Assembly: GCF_032884065.1 (NCBI RefSeq)
Contig: NC_088868.1
Span: forward strand, 1,734,001-1,798,000
Source of the DNA: Artemia franciscana
Taxonomy: Eukaryota; Arthropoda; Branchiopoda; Anostraca; Artemiidae
Length of the DNA stretch: 64,000 bases
Reading direction: 5' to 3'
A program made the position numbers and the translations under genes. Positions 10,621 to 24,515 of the stretch are shown one piece after another. Every line of letters starts with the position of its first letter. Positions within the stretch are counted from its first letter, which is position 1. The notes beneath the pieces are model-generated. The model saw only the letters and a list, made by a program, of their open reading frames with translations, ran no database searches and was not told where the DNA came from.

Positions 10621-11489
10621 ATGTTTATTTAATTGATTAAACGAGCAATAATAGTGTATGTATGTGTTTATTTTTCTCTAAATTGGCTACATAGTTTAAA
10701 CAAAATATACAAGTATGCCAGGTTCCGATTACCAAAGCCTGGTGGTGAAGCCGTCAGGCTTTGAGTGCAATAAAAAAAATTGACATACAGTAATTTAATG
10801 GCTTTGAAAACGGTCTAGATAAACCACAAAATTGAGAAAAATCGATAAGCTCCTTGATTTGGGACAAAACAGTTATATGAGAGGATATTTTAAGCACAAA
10901 AAAAGGTCATTTCAGATTCAGAAGTGCAAAATTATACAGAATAGAAGTGCAAAAAAGAAACATAACTAAGTCTAAAATACAAAGTGTAATAAATCCATTT
11001 ACAAAAAGTGTTTTCAGCAGTTTCATAATACCTGAGAAATGTAATACCTGAGTGACGTAACTTCACAAAAGATGAAAATAAACAACCTCAACCAACAAAT
11101 TTGACAAGACCAATATAAGCAGCTAAGGCCAACGGAATTGAAAAATTTTTTAATTAATGATAAACAAAATTGAATAACAAAGAAATATTGCGATGAAAAG
11201 ACAAGCGGTGGTGAGAATTACAACAAGTCAAAAATTAAAGAGAAGAATAAAAACTATGTGGTTACAAGATATTCGAGAAAGAAGATAAAAACAAATCCAA
11301 AATGGAAATGAAAACTAATAAATAGGCTGGCAGAAGATAAGCAACAGCGAAAATAATACTGTATCAAAAATAGAAGTAAAGAACAAAGAACTCTGCTGTA
11401 AGCAGACGTGCTAAAGCAAACATCAGAAAAAGGGAGACAGCGAGAACAGAGAAATAGGTTGTTAAAAGGTAAAAGGCATTCAGAATTAG
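10621..11489. other. no gene recognised
   Basis: A-rich stretch without a recognisable coding region. A short palindrome-like phrase (AAAGCCTGGTGGTGAAGCCGTCAGGCTTT, about 10,733-10,761) can form a hairpin with arms AAAGCCTG and CAGGCTTT. Confidence 0.35.
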
Positions 11490-11960
11490 AAGCAACAGTG
11501 AATTATTACTCATCAGAAAAGTTTTCCCAAAAGCTCCGAGATTCTTTGGGTGTATATAAAGCCTAAACGCCTTGCTTCCCATCATGATAGTATTGCTCTC
11601 TACCTTTATGTTTTGTTTTATTATTCATCAGAAAAGCTTTCTAGGAGAAAATTCAAATGAGTGATGACTATGTAGAGGTTTAATACCCCTTGGGTGGTAT
11701 TTTCCCACGTGGTCAAATTAACGAACTATCACTAGAGTCTTAGGAAGCAATATTAGGCTTAAAACAGTTATTTAATTGCCCAACAACAAAAGATGAAACG
11801 GCTTTAGACGGCATAGCTACTAACATGCTCCAATTCTACAGGACACCGTCACCATGCCCCCTAGTTGGACAAAAGTTACCGCTTTACACTTGAGCTATAA
11901 CCTAAAATCGAAGTCTGGGTCATATACACTACTGAAACATCTACGAGTTGACCAATAACA
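11490..11960 (+). repeat. satellite-flanking repeat unit, left copy
   Basis: Positions 11,495-11,830 match 15,770-16,080 in order (for example CCATYATGATAGTATTGCTC, GGTCAAATTAAYGAACTRTC, AACAGTTATTTAATT). A 48-base block (CCTAAAATCGAAGTCTGGG... to ...CATCTACGAGT) at about 11,901-11,949 recurs at 13,648-13,695 within the satellite. Both facts tie this stretch to the same repeat array. Confidence 0.75.
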
Positions 11961-12829
11961 AGTGAATCAATGTTTGGCATTTGTAAATTGCTCACAAATA
12001 AAACCTGGGACATTATAGATTCTACACCCTTATGCTTATTAAATAGTCACTGCTTTACAAGAAAAACTTTTCGGTAATACCATTTCTACTTTCCTGAAAA
12101 GGTTAGCAAACGATTTTTTCAATTGATTACTTTAAAAAAATTTCTGAAAAAGAAGTTTTTCAAAGAAACATAAAGAGCTCCATTAAGCCGAGAATGAGCC
12201 AAAATTAGGTCAAACAGTCTTCCAAGCGTAAAAATACCGCAAAGCAATATATACATAAATAAATGAAAATGAAAATAAACAGAAATTACAATAAATAGCA
12301 GAGTCAAACTGAAAATGAGCAAATATTAATATGAGTAGGGCTGATAACCCCATTCCTTCTTAAGACTAGAACACAATTTGTGCTTTACTAAGAAAAACAA
12401 CAATAACAAAAAATGACCATGGATTGTCAGTTTATTTGACATATACTGATATCTGTTCCTTAAAGATTAGATAATTTTTTATTTATGGAAGTAAGATTAG
12501 TGAAAACCTTTCAAACGTTCCTTGTTCGAACATGTAATTTTAAAGAGTAGGATGTGGTTTACTCACGTCCGTCCTTCGCTTCATACACGAATAAAATTCA
12601 CATCCCCTATTTCAAGTAATGCGGCTTACCAAAATTTTTTATTTTACTAAACATTGACAATTAATATTCCTAAATCTTCGGTTATATATTGCTTTGAAAT
12701 CAAAATAATTAGATAAACAAAGACCATTGCAATATGGTTACTTCATCGATATGTGTGTTCAACTTCATACCTAAGTTGATGAATGAAATTGTATTCTTGA
12801 TACATTGATTGAAATCGTCGTACTCATAC

Positions 12830-13990
12830 CTACATTGGTAGAAGGGTGTCACAGAATACATATATTACCCTCTAGGGGGTTTTAATACATCTAGCCGTCC
12901 AGAAAAAAACTTTTCCATGTATGTTTATGTGTTAATAGAACCTCCCACATACCTACGTTGGTAGAAGAGTGTCACAAGATACCTGTGTCTCCCGAAGGTC
13001 TTTATACATCTGACCGTCCATACAAACTGTTCCATATATGTTTATGCGTTAATAGAACCTCCCACATACCTACGTTAGTAGAAGAGTGTCACAAGATACC
13101 TGCGTCTCCCGAAGGTCTTAATACATCTGACCGTCCAGAAAAAACTGTTCCATGTATGTTTATGTGTTAATAGAACCTCCCACATACCTACGTTAGTAGA
13201 AGAGTGTCACAAGATACCTGCGTCTCCCGAAGGTCTTAATACATCTGACCGTCCAGAAAAAAACTTTTCCATGTATGTTTATGTGTTAATAGAACCTCCC
13301 ACATACCTACGTTGGTAGAAGAGTGTCACAAGATACCTGTGTCTCCCGAAGGTCTTTATACATCTGACCGTCCATACAAACTGTTCCATATATGTTTATG
13401 CGTTAATAGAACCTCCCACATACCTACGTTAGTAGAAGAGTGTCACAAGATACCTGCGTCTCCCGAAGGTCTTAATACATCTGACCGTCCAGAAAAAACT
13501 GTTCCATGTATGTTTATGTGTTAATAGAACCTCCCACATACCTACGTTAGTAGAAGAGTGTCACAAGATACCTGCGTCTCCCGAAGGTCTTAATACATCT
13601 GACCGTCCAGAAAAAAAACTGTTCCATGTATGTTTATGTGCTATACCCTAAAATCGAAGTCTGGGTCATATACACTACTGAAACATCTACGAGTAGAAGA
13701 GTGTCACAAGGTACCTGCGTCTCCCGAAGGTCTTAATACATCTGACCGTCCAGAAAAAAACTGTTCCATGTATGTTTGTGTGTTAATAGAACCTCCCACA
13801 TACCCACGTTAGTAGAAGAGTGTCACAAGATACCTAAGTCTCCCGAAGGTCTTAATACATCTGACCGTCCAGAAAAATTATTTTGCGTGTATGTGTTAAT
13901 AGGATTACTCCCATAGCTACGTTGGTAGAAGGGTGTCACAGCATATTTAAGTTGCCCCCAGGGCAACTTAATATATCTAACCGTCCACAA
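12830..13990 (+). repeat. 117-119 bp satellite with a 354-bp higher-order unit
   Basis: The landmark CCTACGTT(G/A)GTAGAAG recurs at 12,952, 13,069, 13,187, 13,306, 13,423 and 13,541, then in diverged form near 13,690, 13,803 and 13,918. Units also share GTGTCACAAGATACCTG, CTCCCGAAGGTCTT and CATCTGACCGTCC. Units 1-3 (12,952-13,305) and 4-6 (13,306-13,659) correspond one to one: both first units carry TCTTTATAC and CCATACAAACTG, and 70-codon open frames at 12,958 and 13,312 are identical. The open frames are by-products of unit length and not genes. Outer units are more diverged, as expected at array edges. Confidence 0.93.
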
Positions 13991-14008
13991 AATATATCTT
14001 ATAATATA

Positions 14009-15502
<1,494 letters not shown>

Positions 15503-15529
15503 TATCTTATATATATCTAATATATATCT

Positions 15530-16145
15530 TAATATATCTAACCGTCCACAAAATAAAGAAATATTGCTTGTGTATATGTATGTGTTAATAATGTCACTCC
15601 CATACCTACGTCGGTAGAAGGGTATCACAGCATACCTACGTCATCCATAAGGATGACGTAGGTATTTTAATACATTTAACACATATAACCGTCCAGTCAA
15701 TATAACCGTCCAGGAAATCATCTCCTTACTTCCTATGACAATAGCATTGCTATTTACGCTTATTTTATTATTCATCAGTGAAAGTTTTCGGGAAAGGTCC
15801 GAAATTATTTGGGTGTGCATTAAGCCCAAATGCCCTACTTCCCATTATGATAGTATTGCTCTCTACTTTTTTTTATTTATCAGTAAAAGCTTTTTGAAAA
15901 GATTTCTGGGAAAAACTTCAATTAAGTGCTGATTATGTACAAGGTAAATACCCTTCTGAGGGAATTTTCCCCACTTGGTCAAATTAATGAACTGTCGCTA
16001 TAGTCTTTGGAAGCAATATTAGGTTTAAAACAGTTATTTAATTACCCAACAACAAAATATGACACAGCTTTAGACTGCACCTACGTCACCCCCAGGGTCG
16101 ACGTAGGTATTTTAATACATATAGCCGTCCATTAAAAATGAGACG
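15530..16145 (+). repeat. satellite and flanking repeat, right copy
   Basis: After the Helitron the satellite resumes (AATATATCTAACCGTCCAC, CCTACGTCGGTAGAAGGG), followed by the longer unit that matches 11,495-11,830. It ends with another ACCTACGTC...ACGTAGGTATTTTAATAC phrase, a small inverted repeat (GACGTAGGT/ACCTACGTC) also seen at 15,628-15,664. Confidence 0.8.
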
Positions 16146-16356
16146 TTGCATGTGTCTGCATATGTTTACATCTTTTTAGTTATTATAGGTATATTTTAAA
16201 TTATATGAAAATATAATTTGATACTAGTCCTTTTATCAAGTTTATTAAAGCAGAAAAAACAGAAAAAATAATTTCAAAAGAAAAAAATTCTATTAGTATT
16301 ATTCTAGGTTAACCTAACTGTATCGTCACCACCAACTGAGGGATCGTGCAACCTCT

Positions 16357-18262
16357 TTGAGGGTATGGAGATACTTATATTGTCACCACCAGTGGAATTT
16401 CATGACAATCATCATATCTGATAACAGCAAATTAGAATGGTATGATAAACTAGTAAAAGATTGGTTTGGAGAGGTAAAGCTGATAATTTATTTAATGAAA
16501 ATCAACATAGTGACTTACATTCTGATGATAACGAGGATCGGGAGTGAATTGATAAGTTTTTGAAAGAATACTTTGGAGAGGCGAATTTAATTTCCCCTAA
16601 TATTTCAATAGACGTTACCCAATCTCAGCCAAGTGCATTTGAACAGCAAAGTGCATCAGAGTATGATTTTTCTTGGGCTGACCGTCTCAGTCCGAGTACT
16701 CACGAAAATATGCTGAGCAAACTTGGTAATATAACTCCGCGATCCAACCCTCTTATAGACGGTAATGTTGAAGTAGCTTAGATTGGTAGAGGTGTAGTAG
16801 AGGTAACTCCTGCAACACCCACTGTATTACCAGAGTTTTTTGCCAGACTCTGCCTTGCACAATATATATGTTTATAGGACCGCATTTGGGGATCCATTTA
16901 ATACCTTGATAGTGGAAGATATAATCACAGATCTAACAAACATAGTACACTGCTTTTAAGCAAGATTCTAGAGCTTCTTGAATGGCAAATTCAAGAATGG
17001 GGTGCAAAAGATAGCAAATAAGTATCCATCTCACAAATTTTTTTTTTTTTTTAATGAAAACTCGGCTGTTGTTAATTCGCACTATGTGCAAATAGAAATT
17101 CTAACACTTTATCTGCACTTGCAGAATTTTGAGGGTGTATTTACGGACTGGGTAGACAGAGTGACAAAACTAAATAAATTTAATGAGAGGGGGGTTGGGG
17201 GCAGTGGTTTTATTTATTGAAAATTTAAATGTAGATTTTTTTTAATTAAAAAAATATTTTAAGAGGTGGTGGGGTGGGAAAGAAGGCTGTTTTAAATGAA
17301 ATATTTTAATTGTTTTAAGTTTTAAGTCAGATCTAAAGGGGTGTAAAGGTGTAAAACAAAAATCTTTCGGTTTTGGGCTTCAATGTTTCAAATATGTATT
17401 CCTAATGGAGATTCACAGACCCCACGCAGTAGATGGTGTCATTATGACAAAGTTGGACAAATTGTCAGCTAATGGGGGTGGGGAGGGGTCAGACTTTCCT
17501 AAAGTACATTTCAATTGTTTAAATATTGAATAGTCGGTATCACTTACGGCAATAGAAACTTTGAGTGGGCTAATTAATATCTAAAATTTTGTTTTACCAA
17601 TATGATACACGGTTTGAGGAGGGCGAGGGCAGTAGTAAACAGGGTAGGATATATCCAGTGATGGCTACGTACATTGAATATGTAAAGCACGGGGTAAGGC
17701 TTCTATAAACACCTGCTACACAACCTGATTCAATTCGACATTTTAATCAAATTACAGATATTGGTCGTCTTCTGGGTGAGGTAAAATCAAGTTGAAGGAA
17801 TGCTGGCTCTTATTGTCCAAGCTTTCTTTCTATATTTTGCAGAGAAACAAAGTTAAAGCATAATATGAGACAATTTAAGAGTCATGAAACAAGGTCGCCT
17901 TAGACTGCAAGCCAAACTCATAGATGTTTACGATCCATCAAATTTAATTCTTGTCAGTGAACATGAAGCCATTGCAGTCTCTTACGCCCATGCCAAAGAG
18001 ACTGGAGTATTACAATGCAATTGATAAAGTTAGTTGAAACATTGGGTGGGGAGGATTCCATGGTTGCACATGTTAAAACACAAAATACGTCAGTCTCACG
18101 GCTGCCAAACGTAAATTATCCAGTAGCTCTATCACCAGAGGACGACTTGGCCATTAAAAATCAGAAAAAGAGTTGGCTTTGTAAGAGAAATTTGTTGAGG
18201 GTAGTGGAGGAGGGATGTCAGTTTGTGACCATGACCATTTTAGCAATGCAATTGGATGTCTG
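16357..18262 (+). pseudogene. remnants of one or more unrecognised proteins
   Basis: I do not recognise this. Stretches of protein-like composition appear in changing plus frames. At 16,460-16,781 an acidic segment with one internal TGA continues into QSQPSAFEQQSASEYDFSWA and ends in a stop. Positions 17,047-17,220 include HYVQIEILTLYLHLQNFEG. Positions 17,884-18,027 form a 48-codon frame with MKQGRLRLQAKLIDVYDPSN and SEHEAIAVSYAHAKETG. Positions 18,015-18,262 include SRLPNVNYPVALSPEDDLAI. Codon-like composition across frame shifts suggests a decayed coding sequence of at least 1.8 kb, perhaps from a transposon or virus. No catalytic motif could be named. The LINE-D endonuclease overlaps its right end on the other strand. 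Confidence 0.35.
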
Positions 18263-21200
18263 AGGGAAACTAACCTTTGAATTACGATTTACACACGACA
18301 CAACATCATCCCAACTCTCAGATGTAATCCAAGATTCAAAGTCGAAAAGACCTTGACTTGTTATTGGCCGGTACGAAACTTTGGAGACCGAGTAATTTTT
18401 TTTAAAAACTAGCAGTGGTTTCAATTGTAGCATGAAATGATGTTTAACACCGAGGGGGAAGGGTAGTTGGAGTATTGTAAAAGGTTTTAAGGTTTGTGCA
18501 ACTAACATCCAAGCTGGTTCCACCTTTTGTAGTAGGGAAATCAACAATTTTCTTCTCATCTTTGCACAGATAATTAAGTTTAGTTCGTTTGAGTGACCTG
18601 CAATAAAAATGCCGGCATTTGGGTACTTTATATTCCCAAAGTCAAGACTTGCGTGTGGCCTGTCATGAAAACTACGACGAGAATAAGCATTCTGTCTGGG
18701 TGAATAATAAAATGAGCAAATGATTAAGTTAGTGTAAGGCCGTGGCAGGCATTTGGGATTAGTAGATATCAATATAATTTTTTTGCTATCGCCTAGACCG
18801 GGCACATGGATAAGAGTAGGAGAGAGGCAATCCTTTGTGAAAATTAAATAAAAAAGACAAGTTTTTTTTTAACTGAAAGTAAGGAGTGACATTAAACTTT
18901 AAAACGAACAGAAATTACTCCGTGTATGAAAGGGGCTGTTCCTCCCTCAGCGTCCCCCTCTTTCGTTAAAGATTTACTCTTTCTCTCAATTCTACTTTAT
19001 TAAGCAGTAAATAACTTTAGCGTAAAGAGCGGGACGTTGAGGGAGGAATAGTCCCTTTCATACACGGAGTAATTTCTGTTCGTTTTATTTTTAATGTCGC
19101 TCCTTACTTTCAGTTAAAAAAAAACTTATTTTTTTAATTTAATTTCTGAACGTTTTTGAATTAATGCATGTTTTGAGTTTGGCTCTCCGCAAACGAATAA
19201 TTAAACGAAATTTGCGTATTAATTTTTTTTGTTTGCTAGTTGGCTTTCTTTTGGTTTTGATCAGATGATTTTGAGAAAAGGAGTGGGAGAGGAGGCCTAG
19301 TTGCCCACCAATTTCTCGGTTACTTAAAAAGGCAATTAAAATTTTTAATTTTTAATGAACGTTTTTATTAGTAAAAAAATACATTACTTACAAGTTAACT
19401 TATGTTACGAACTTTTATATTCGTATAGTTTTATTATGTATATCAGGGGGTTTTCCCCCTCGTTAAAACCTCACTCTTTACACAAAAACTTTAATTTTGT
19501 CCCAATTCTTTAAGATTGACCCCTGAATCACAAAGGCTGTAGAATAAATAGTTGAAATTACTAAAAATGCTTTAGCGCAAAGAGCGAGCTATTTAGGAAG
19601 AGATGGACTCCCCTTATGCGTAATAATCCCTGTTCGTTTTATTTTTTAATGCTGGTCCTTACTTTCAGTTGAAAAAAACTTTTTCATATTTATTTTTTCA
19701 TTGTTTTTTTTTAAATAATGCTAGAAAATCCTGCTCCCCCTTCATAGAATTTCTCTTCTCCCATGAAAAAATTCTCCAAGAGAAGATCCTCCCACGTAGC
19801 CCCCTCCCCTCAACCCCCCTCCAACCAAAAATCATCCTGAAATGGTCTGTACACTTCCAAATAATCGTTACTGTATGTAAACGCTGGTCAAAGTTTGTAA
19901 CTTGCATTCCCTCCCCTGGGGACTGTGGAGGAGTAAGTGAGCCCCAAAGACATAGTTATTATGTTTTTCGACTATGCTGAACAAAATGGCTATCTCAAAA
20001 TTTTGATTCGCTGGCTTTGGGAAAAAATGAGCGTGGGAGGGGGCCTAGGTGCCCTCCAATTTTTTGGTCACTTAAAAAAGGCCACTAGAGCTTTTAATTT
20101 TCGTTAGAATGAGCCCTCTCACGACATTCTAGGACCACTTGGTCGATCCGATCACCCCTGGGAAAAAAAACAAACAAACAAATAAACACGCACCGTCATC
20201 GGTCTTCTGGCAAAAAATACCAAGTTACGCATTTTTGTAGATAAGAGCTTGAAACTTCTATAGGGTTCTCTGATACGCTAAGTGCGATGGTGTGATTTTC
20301 GTTAAGATTGTTTGACTTTTAGGGGTTGTTTCCCCTTTTTTCCAAAACAAGGCAAATTTTCTCAGGCTCGTAACTTTTGATGAGTAATTCTAAATTTGAC
20401 GAAACTTACATATGATTTCTCTTTTCATTATATTTAAATCAGCATAAAAATCCGATTCTTTTGATATATCTATTGATTTCAAAACTCCATTTTTTAGAGT
20501 TTTGTTCACTATTTAGCCGGGTCGCTCCTTACTACAGTTCGTTATGACGAACTGTTTGATCATTACTTATTCTTCTTTTTCCCCAGTGGGTGGTCAACCG
20601 GGCGAAGCTTTATAAACTCTTGAAAACCAATCATTTTAAGGTGGTCTGGATTTTGAGTCTGCACTTCAATAAGCGCAATTATATCAATATGGTTCAATTT
20701 AGCTGTTGCTTCTAACTCAAATAACATTACAAAATTCAAATTCTCGGTGTTCGTAAGGAGAAACAGGGGGAAATGATAACGTTATTTTTTTTTACCAAAC
20801 TCTATAACAACAGTTTTCGTCAAAAAAGCTTTATTCGGAGATAACTTTGGGGGGGGGGTGTAAGTACTAAAGTTAATGCTGGTAGTGGGGAGAACATCAC
20901 CTAAAATGTAATATTTTCATTTGAGTTATTGTAGGAAGGTTTGTCGTAAGGCTCAAGCTCGCCATCCTGGACCAATAGACCACTAAACCTGTTTTGATGT
21001 GGGAGGGGAACAGGTTCAGTTTTAAAAGTTTGGGGTAAATTGAGAAAGCCAGGGGTTAAAGTTTCCTGGTTTTCAAACGATTCAATGTTCAAGCTATGGG
21101 ATGGAGCGGATAAATTTTGGGGCAGATTATTTTTTACATGATGATTTTCGCATGTAGGTGGTACTTTCAGACTGGAGTTGCACTGGTAGGGTAGCCATGG

Positions 21201-21710
21201 GGTAGAAAGTGCAAAGGATGGGGGAGAGGTTTCCTGGTGATCCGGGAAGAAGCCAAATTGAGAGTGTTCCTTATAGGGGGGGGGGGATATAAGGCAAAAT
21301 GATTCTGAGAGAGGGAAGCACGATGGAGGGTGTCAGAGTGGTGAGGGGTCGGGTTTATCTCGGCAAACAACGGGTGGTGTCCAGAACCAATCGATAACTT
21401 CTTGGACGCACGAAGAGGAACGAAGTCGAAGGAAACTGGAGTTTTTGGAGGAACTTGAGTGAGGGGGGATGGTTTGAACCGGGTAAAGTGATGTTGGTGG
21501 TTGGGTTGACTTGACACGCGGTATTACCGTGGCAGAAGCTTTTTTCGAGGAATGGATTCCTTGGGTATATTGCTCTGCATCGGGTATGCATGAGGATAAG
21601 ACTGAAAGTCGAATGGAACACAAGCTAGCGGAGAATAGGGTCGTGGATACTTTCGGCACCACCCTAAAAAAGGTTGGGTTTTAAACCTACCCTTCACTCC
21701 TGATGACACA
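18218..21710 (-). mobile_element. LINE-D: endonuclease domain and N-terminal region, split by palindrome element b
   Basis: On the minus strand, 18,843-18,218 reads IILISTNPKCLPRPYTNLII, then YYSPRQNAYS, then FIAGHSNELN (family pattern AGDFNDLN, with the catalytic Asp changed to His and Phe to Ser), then LLQKVEPAW and LGVKHHFMLQLKP (family pattern LGxSDHxxL). This is an apurinic-type LINE endonuclease. Across the insertion, 20,560-20,740 continues upstream (its frames contain DIIALIEVQ-like text), and 21,700-20,900 holds Pro/Ser-rich frames that may be the ORF1 or linker. Loss of the conserved residues and the frame breaks show it is dead. RT sequence is not seen to the left. Confidence 0.7.
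18844..20559 (-). mobile_element. palindrome element, copy b (full length)
   Basis: In element orientation it begins TCAAACAGTTCG at 20,559 and ends TTTATTTAA at 18,844. The terminal hairpin has arms AACTGAAAGTAAGGAGTGAC at 18,872 and GTCGCTCCTTACTTTCAGTT near 19,097-19,116. The internal hairpin of copies a and e is absent here: only one arm (about 19,567-19,590) is present. It lies inside LINE-D with AATGA on one side and TTTTCAC on the other, and no repeated flank. Confidence 0.85.
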
Positions 21711-21943
21711 TGAGTAAAATTACGCGACTTATCAATACAAGGTAAAACAGAACAAAGGTCACCATGATTAAAAATGCACCTATCAGACTAAAAAATTCAC
21801 GAAATATAATGACGTGAAATATGTAAAAACTTGCATTGCTTGCGAAAATTGCAGAAACCACGATTAGAATGATTACAGATCACATTTTCTTTTCTGAATA
21901 TTTTTACATTAACTTTCCTTTGATCCTACTCTTTCAAAAAATT

Positions 21944-23512
21944 TGCAAACACTTCGTGGTAGCCTAACGAACTGTAAAAAGGAGCGACCCGGCTCAATAG
22001 AAACCGAAACTCTAAGAAAAGGAGTTTTGATACCAATAGTTACATCAAAAGAATCAAATTTTAATGCTGATTTTAAATAGATAAATTTCATCAAGTTTAG
22101 TAGTAACCATCAAAAGTCTGAGAAAATTTGTCTTATTTTAGAAAATAGGGAGAAACATCCTCTAAAAGTCATAAAATATTAACAAAAATTACACCATCAG
22201 ATTCAACGTATCAGTGAACCCTACTGTAGAAGTTTCAAGCTTCTATAAAAAAAATGTGGAATTTGGTATTTTTTGCTAGAAGACAAATCACGGGTGAGTG
22301 TTTATTTGTTTTGTTTTTTTTTTCCTAGGGGTGATCGTATCGACTCATTTGTCCTAGAATGTCACGAGAGGGCTGATTCTGGCGGAAATTGAAATTTCTA
22401 GTGCTCTTTTTAAATGACCAAAAAATTGAAGGGAACCTAGTCCCCCTCCCACGTGCATTTTCTCCCAAAGTCACCGGGTCAAAATTTTGAGATAACCATT
22501 CTGTTCAGCTTAGTTGAAAATCTAATAAATATGTCTTTGGGGATGACTTATCTCCCCCCAGTCCCAAGGAGAGGGGCTGCAAATTACAGCTTTGACCATT
22601 GTTTACATATTGCAATTGTTAATTATGAAGTGTACAGACGTTTTCGGGGGGACTTCTTTGCGTTGGGGTTGGGATGGGTCGCGGGAGTAGGTTACGTCGG
22701 AGGATCTTTCCACGGAGGATTTTTTCGTAAGGGAAGAGAATTTCCATGAAGGGGGCGCATGACTTTTTAGCATTATTAAAAAAAAAACAATGAGAAAATA
22801 TTTTTTTTCAACTGGAAGTAATGAGCAGCATTCAAACTTAAAACGAACATAAAATATTACCTATATAAGGGATTTGTCTCATCCACAATACCTTGCTCTT
22901 TACGCTAAAGTATTTTTAGTAATTTCAACTATTTATTCTAAGGCCTTTGTGATTCAGGGGTCCTTCTCAAAGCTTTGGGACAAAATACAAGCTTTAATGT
23001 AAAGAACAAGGTTTTGACGAGGGGGCGAACCCCCTCATATACGTAATAAAAATACACAAATATAGAAATTCGTGATATAATTCGTAAGCTACGTATGTTT
23101 ATTATTAACAAAAACGTTCTTAAAAAATTGAAAAATCTAGTTGCATTCCAAAATCGGAGGGCAGCTAGGCCTCCTCCCCAACCCCTTTTTCTGTCAAAAT
23201 CGTCCGATCGAAAATATGAGAAAGCCATTTAGCCAAAAAAATATTGATGTATAAATTCCGTTTTAATTATGCATGTGCGGTGAGCCAAAATCAATACATG
23301 CATAAATTAGAAAAGTTCAGAAATTAAATAAAAAAAAAAACGAGTTTTTTAAACTGCAAGTAAGGAGCAGCATTAAAACTTAAAACGAACCGAAATTATT
23401 CCGTATATTAAAAGTGGTTGTCCCCTTCTCAACGCCTCACTTTTTACGCGAAAGTTTTATACTCTTTTAAACAGTAGAGCTGAGGGAAAGAGTCGAACTT
23501 TAGCGTAAAGAG
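21944..23512 (+). mobile_element. palindrome element, copy c, left part
   Basis: It begins with a mutated TGCAAACACTTCGTGG and runs in family order to the first arm of the terminal hairpin, where it is cut after TTTAGCGTAAAGAG (23,499-23,512) by the Penelope-like insertion. The missing end lies at 27,546-27,674. Confidence 0.85.
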
Positions 23513-23821
23513 ACAAATACAACGTAGAGACAATAGGGAAAATTTCAAGACAGTGGAAATTATTTCTGTAGATATTTCGGCCCTATGTCCAAGGGCCGTC
23601 TTCAGCACAATACAAGAATAAGAGAGAAACTATATATATATATATATATATAAAAGAACCTACATCAAATTGTGAGGATTAAAACTGAATAATTAAAAAC
23701 ACTTTTTAAAACTTTTTTTAAAAATAGCCCTAGCATCCTTACTTCAACGAAGTTTAACCAGGACTGGCGAAAAGAATGAAATGAGAATATAAGCTCATTC
23801 AAAATGAAGAGAATAAAATGA

Positions 23822-24509
23822 TTAGATGCAATTTCTTAAAGATAATCTTGCTTGTTTAGCAGCCTGTCTCAAAGGCCTTTTCGTAGTTGGATCAGTACTA
23901 TTATAAATCGGTTTAGTAAAATATTTTGTTAGATCATTTTTAATTAAATTTGAGTATAAAGAATTTAGTGAGTATTCCCCCAAGTCCCTGTTCAAAGAAA
24001 TATTATTATTTATTTTGAGATTAATTTCGATTGATTCTCGAACCACCTGTTTTAATCCCAAATCATTACTAATGAGTGAAGAGTTTTCAAAAAGTATCAT
24101 GTGGGACGGATTATTAAATATATGCCAACCTAAAGCAGAATCAAAGGAGTTGTTGGGACTATTTGAAATTAAGGCCTTGTCTATGTCATTTTTATGCTGT
24201 TTTAACCTTTTGTCTAGATTCTGATGGGTCCTGCCGACATAGTATTTTCCGCAATCACATGGTATTTGATAGACCCCTCTTTGGCGAGTAACTGGGGTCT
24301 TATCTTTACCCGAATTTAAGAAATTGATGATTTTAAAATTATTAGCAAAAACTACGTACAGATTATTTTTTGTGCAAATATTTTTCACTTTTGTTGTGAT
24401 CTTTGGGATATACGGAAGATAGACAATATTTAAGGGCTTATCAGTAGCCTCACATTGTGAAGTATCTTCTTCGATTTTACAAGAATGTCTTTTTACTCTA
24501 CGGTTAATT
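23822..24509 (-). pseudogene. C-terminal part of a Penelope protein: GIY-YIG endonuclease
   Basis: The frame reads FLNSGKDKTPVTRQRGVYQI, then PCDCGKYYVGRTHQNLDKRL, then KQHKND. It contains the GIY-YIG core (GVYQ...YYVG), the conserved Arg (DKRL), the Cys pair and His of the Penelope endonuclease, a later GWHIFNNPSHMILFE block where other family members have E before HI, and a basic tail (KRPLRQAAKQAR). In Penelope elements this domain nicks the target DNA for target-primed reverse transcription. Upstream sequence (24,389-24,509) still fits the linker. The RT is gone, cut off by palindrome element d. A close relative lies at 29,055-29,500. Confidence 0.88.
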
Positions 24510-24515
24510 ATTTTA

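Noticed and set aside
12958-13524. Two identical 70-codon frames (MVEECHKIPVSPEG...)
   Set aside because: They are by-products of the 118-bp satellite unit and have no start context or family match.
12830-13990. CRISPR array
   Set aside because: Units are directly adjacent monomers without unique spacers, in a eukaryotic genome.
19669-19980. Frames inside palindrome elements (also 22,453-22,749, 25,218-25,442, 26,289-26,534, 33,653-33,922, 61,487-61,807)
   Set aside because: They shift position between copies, carry different frames and have no conserved protein; they are chance frames in non-coding repeats.
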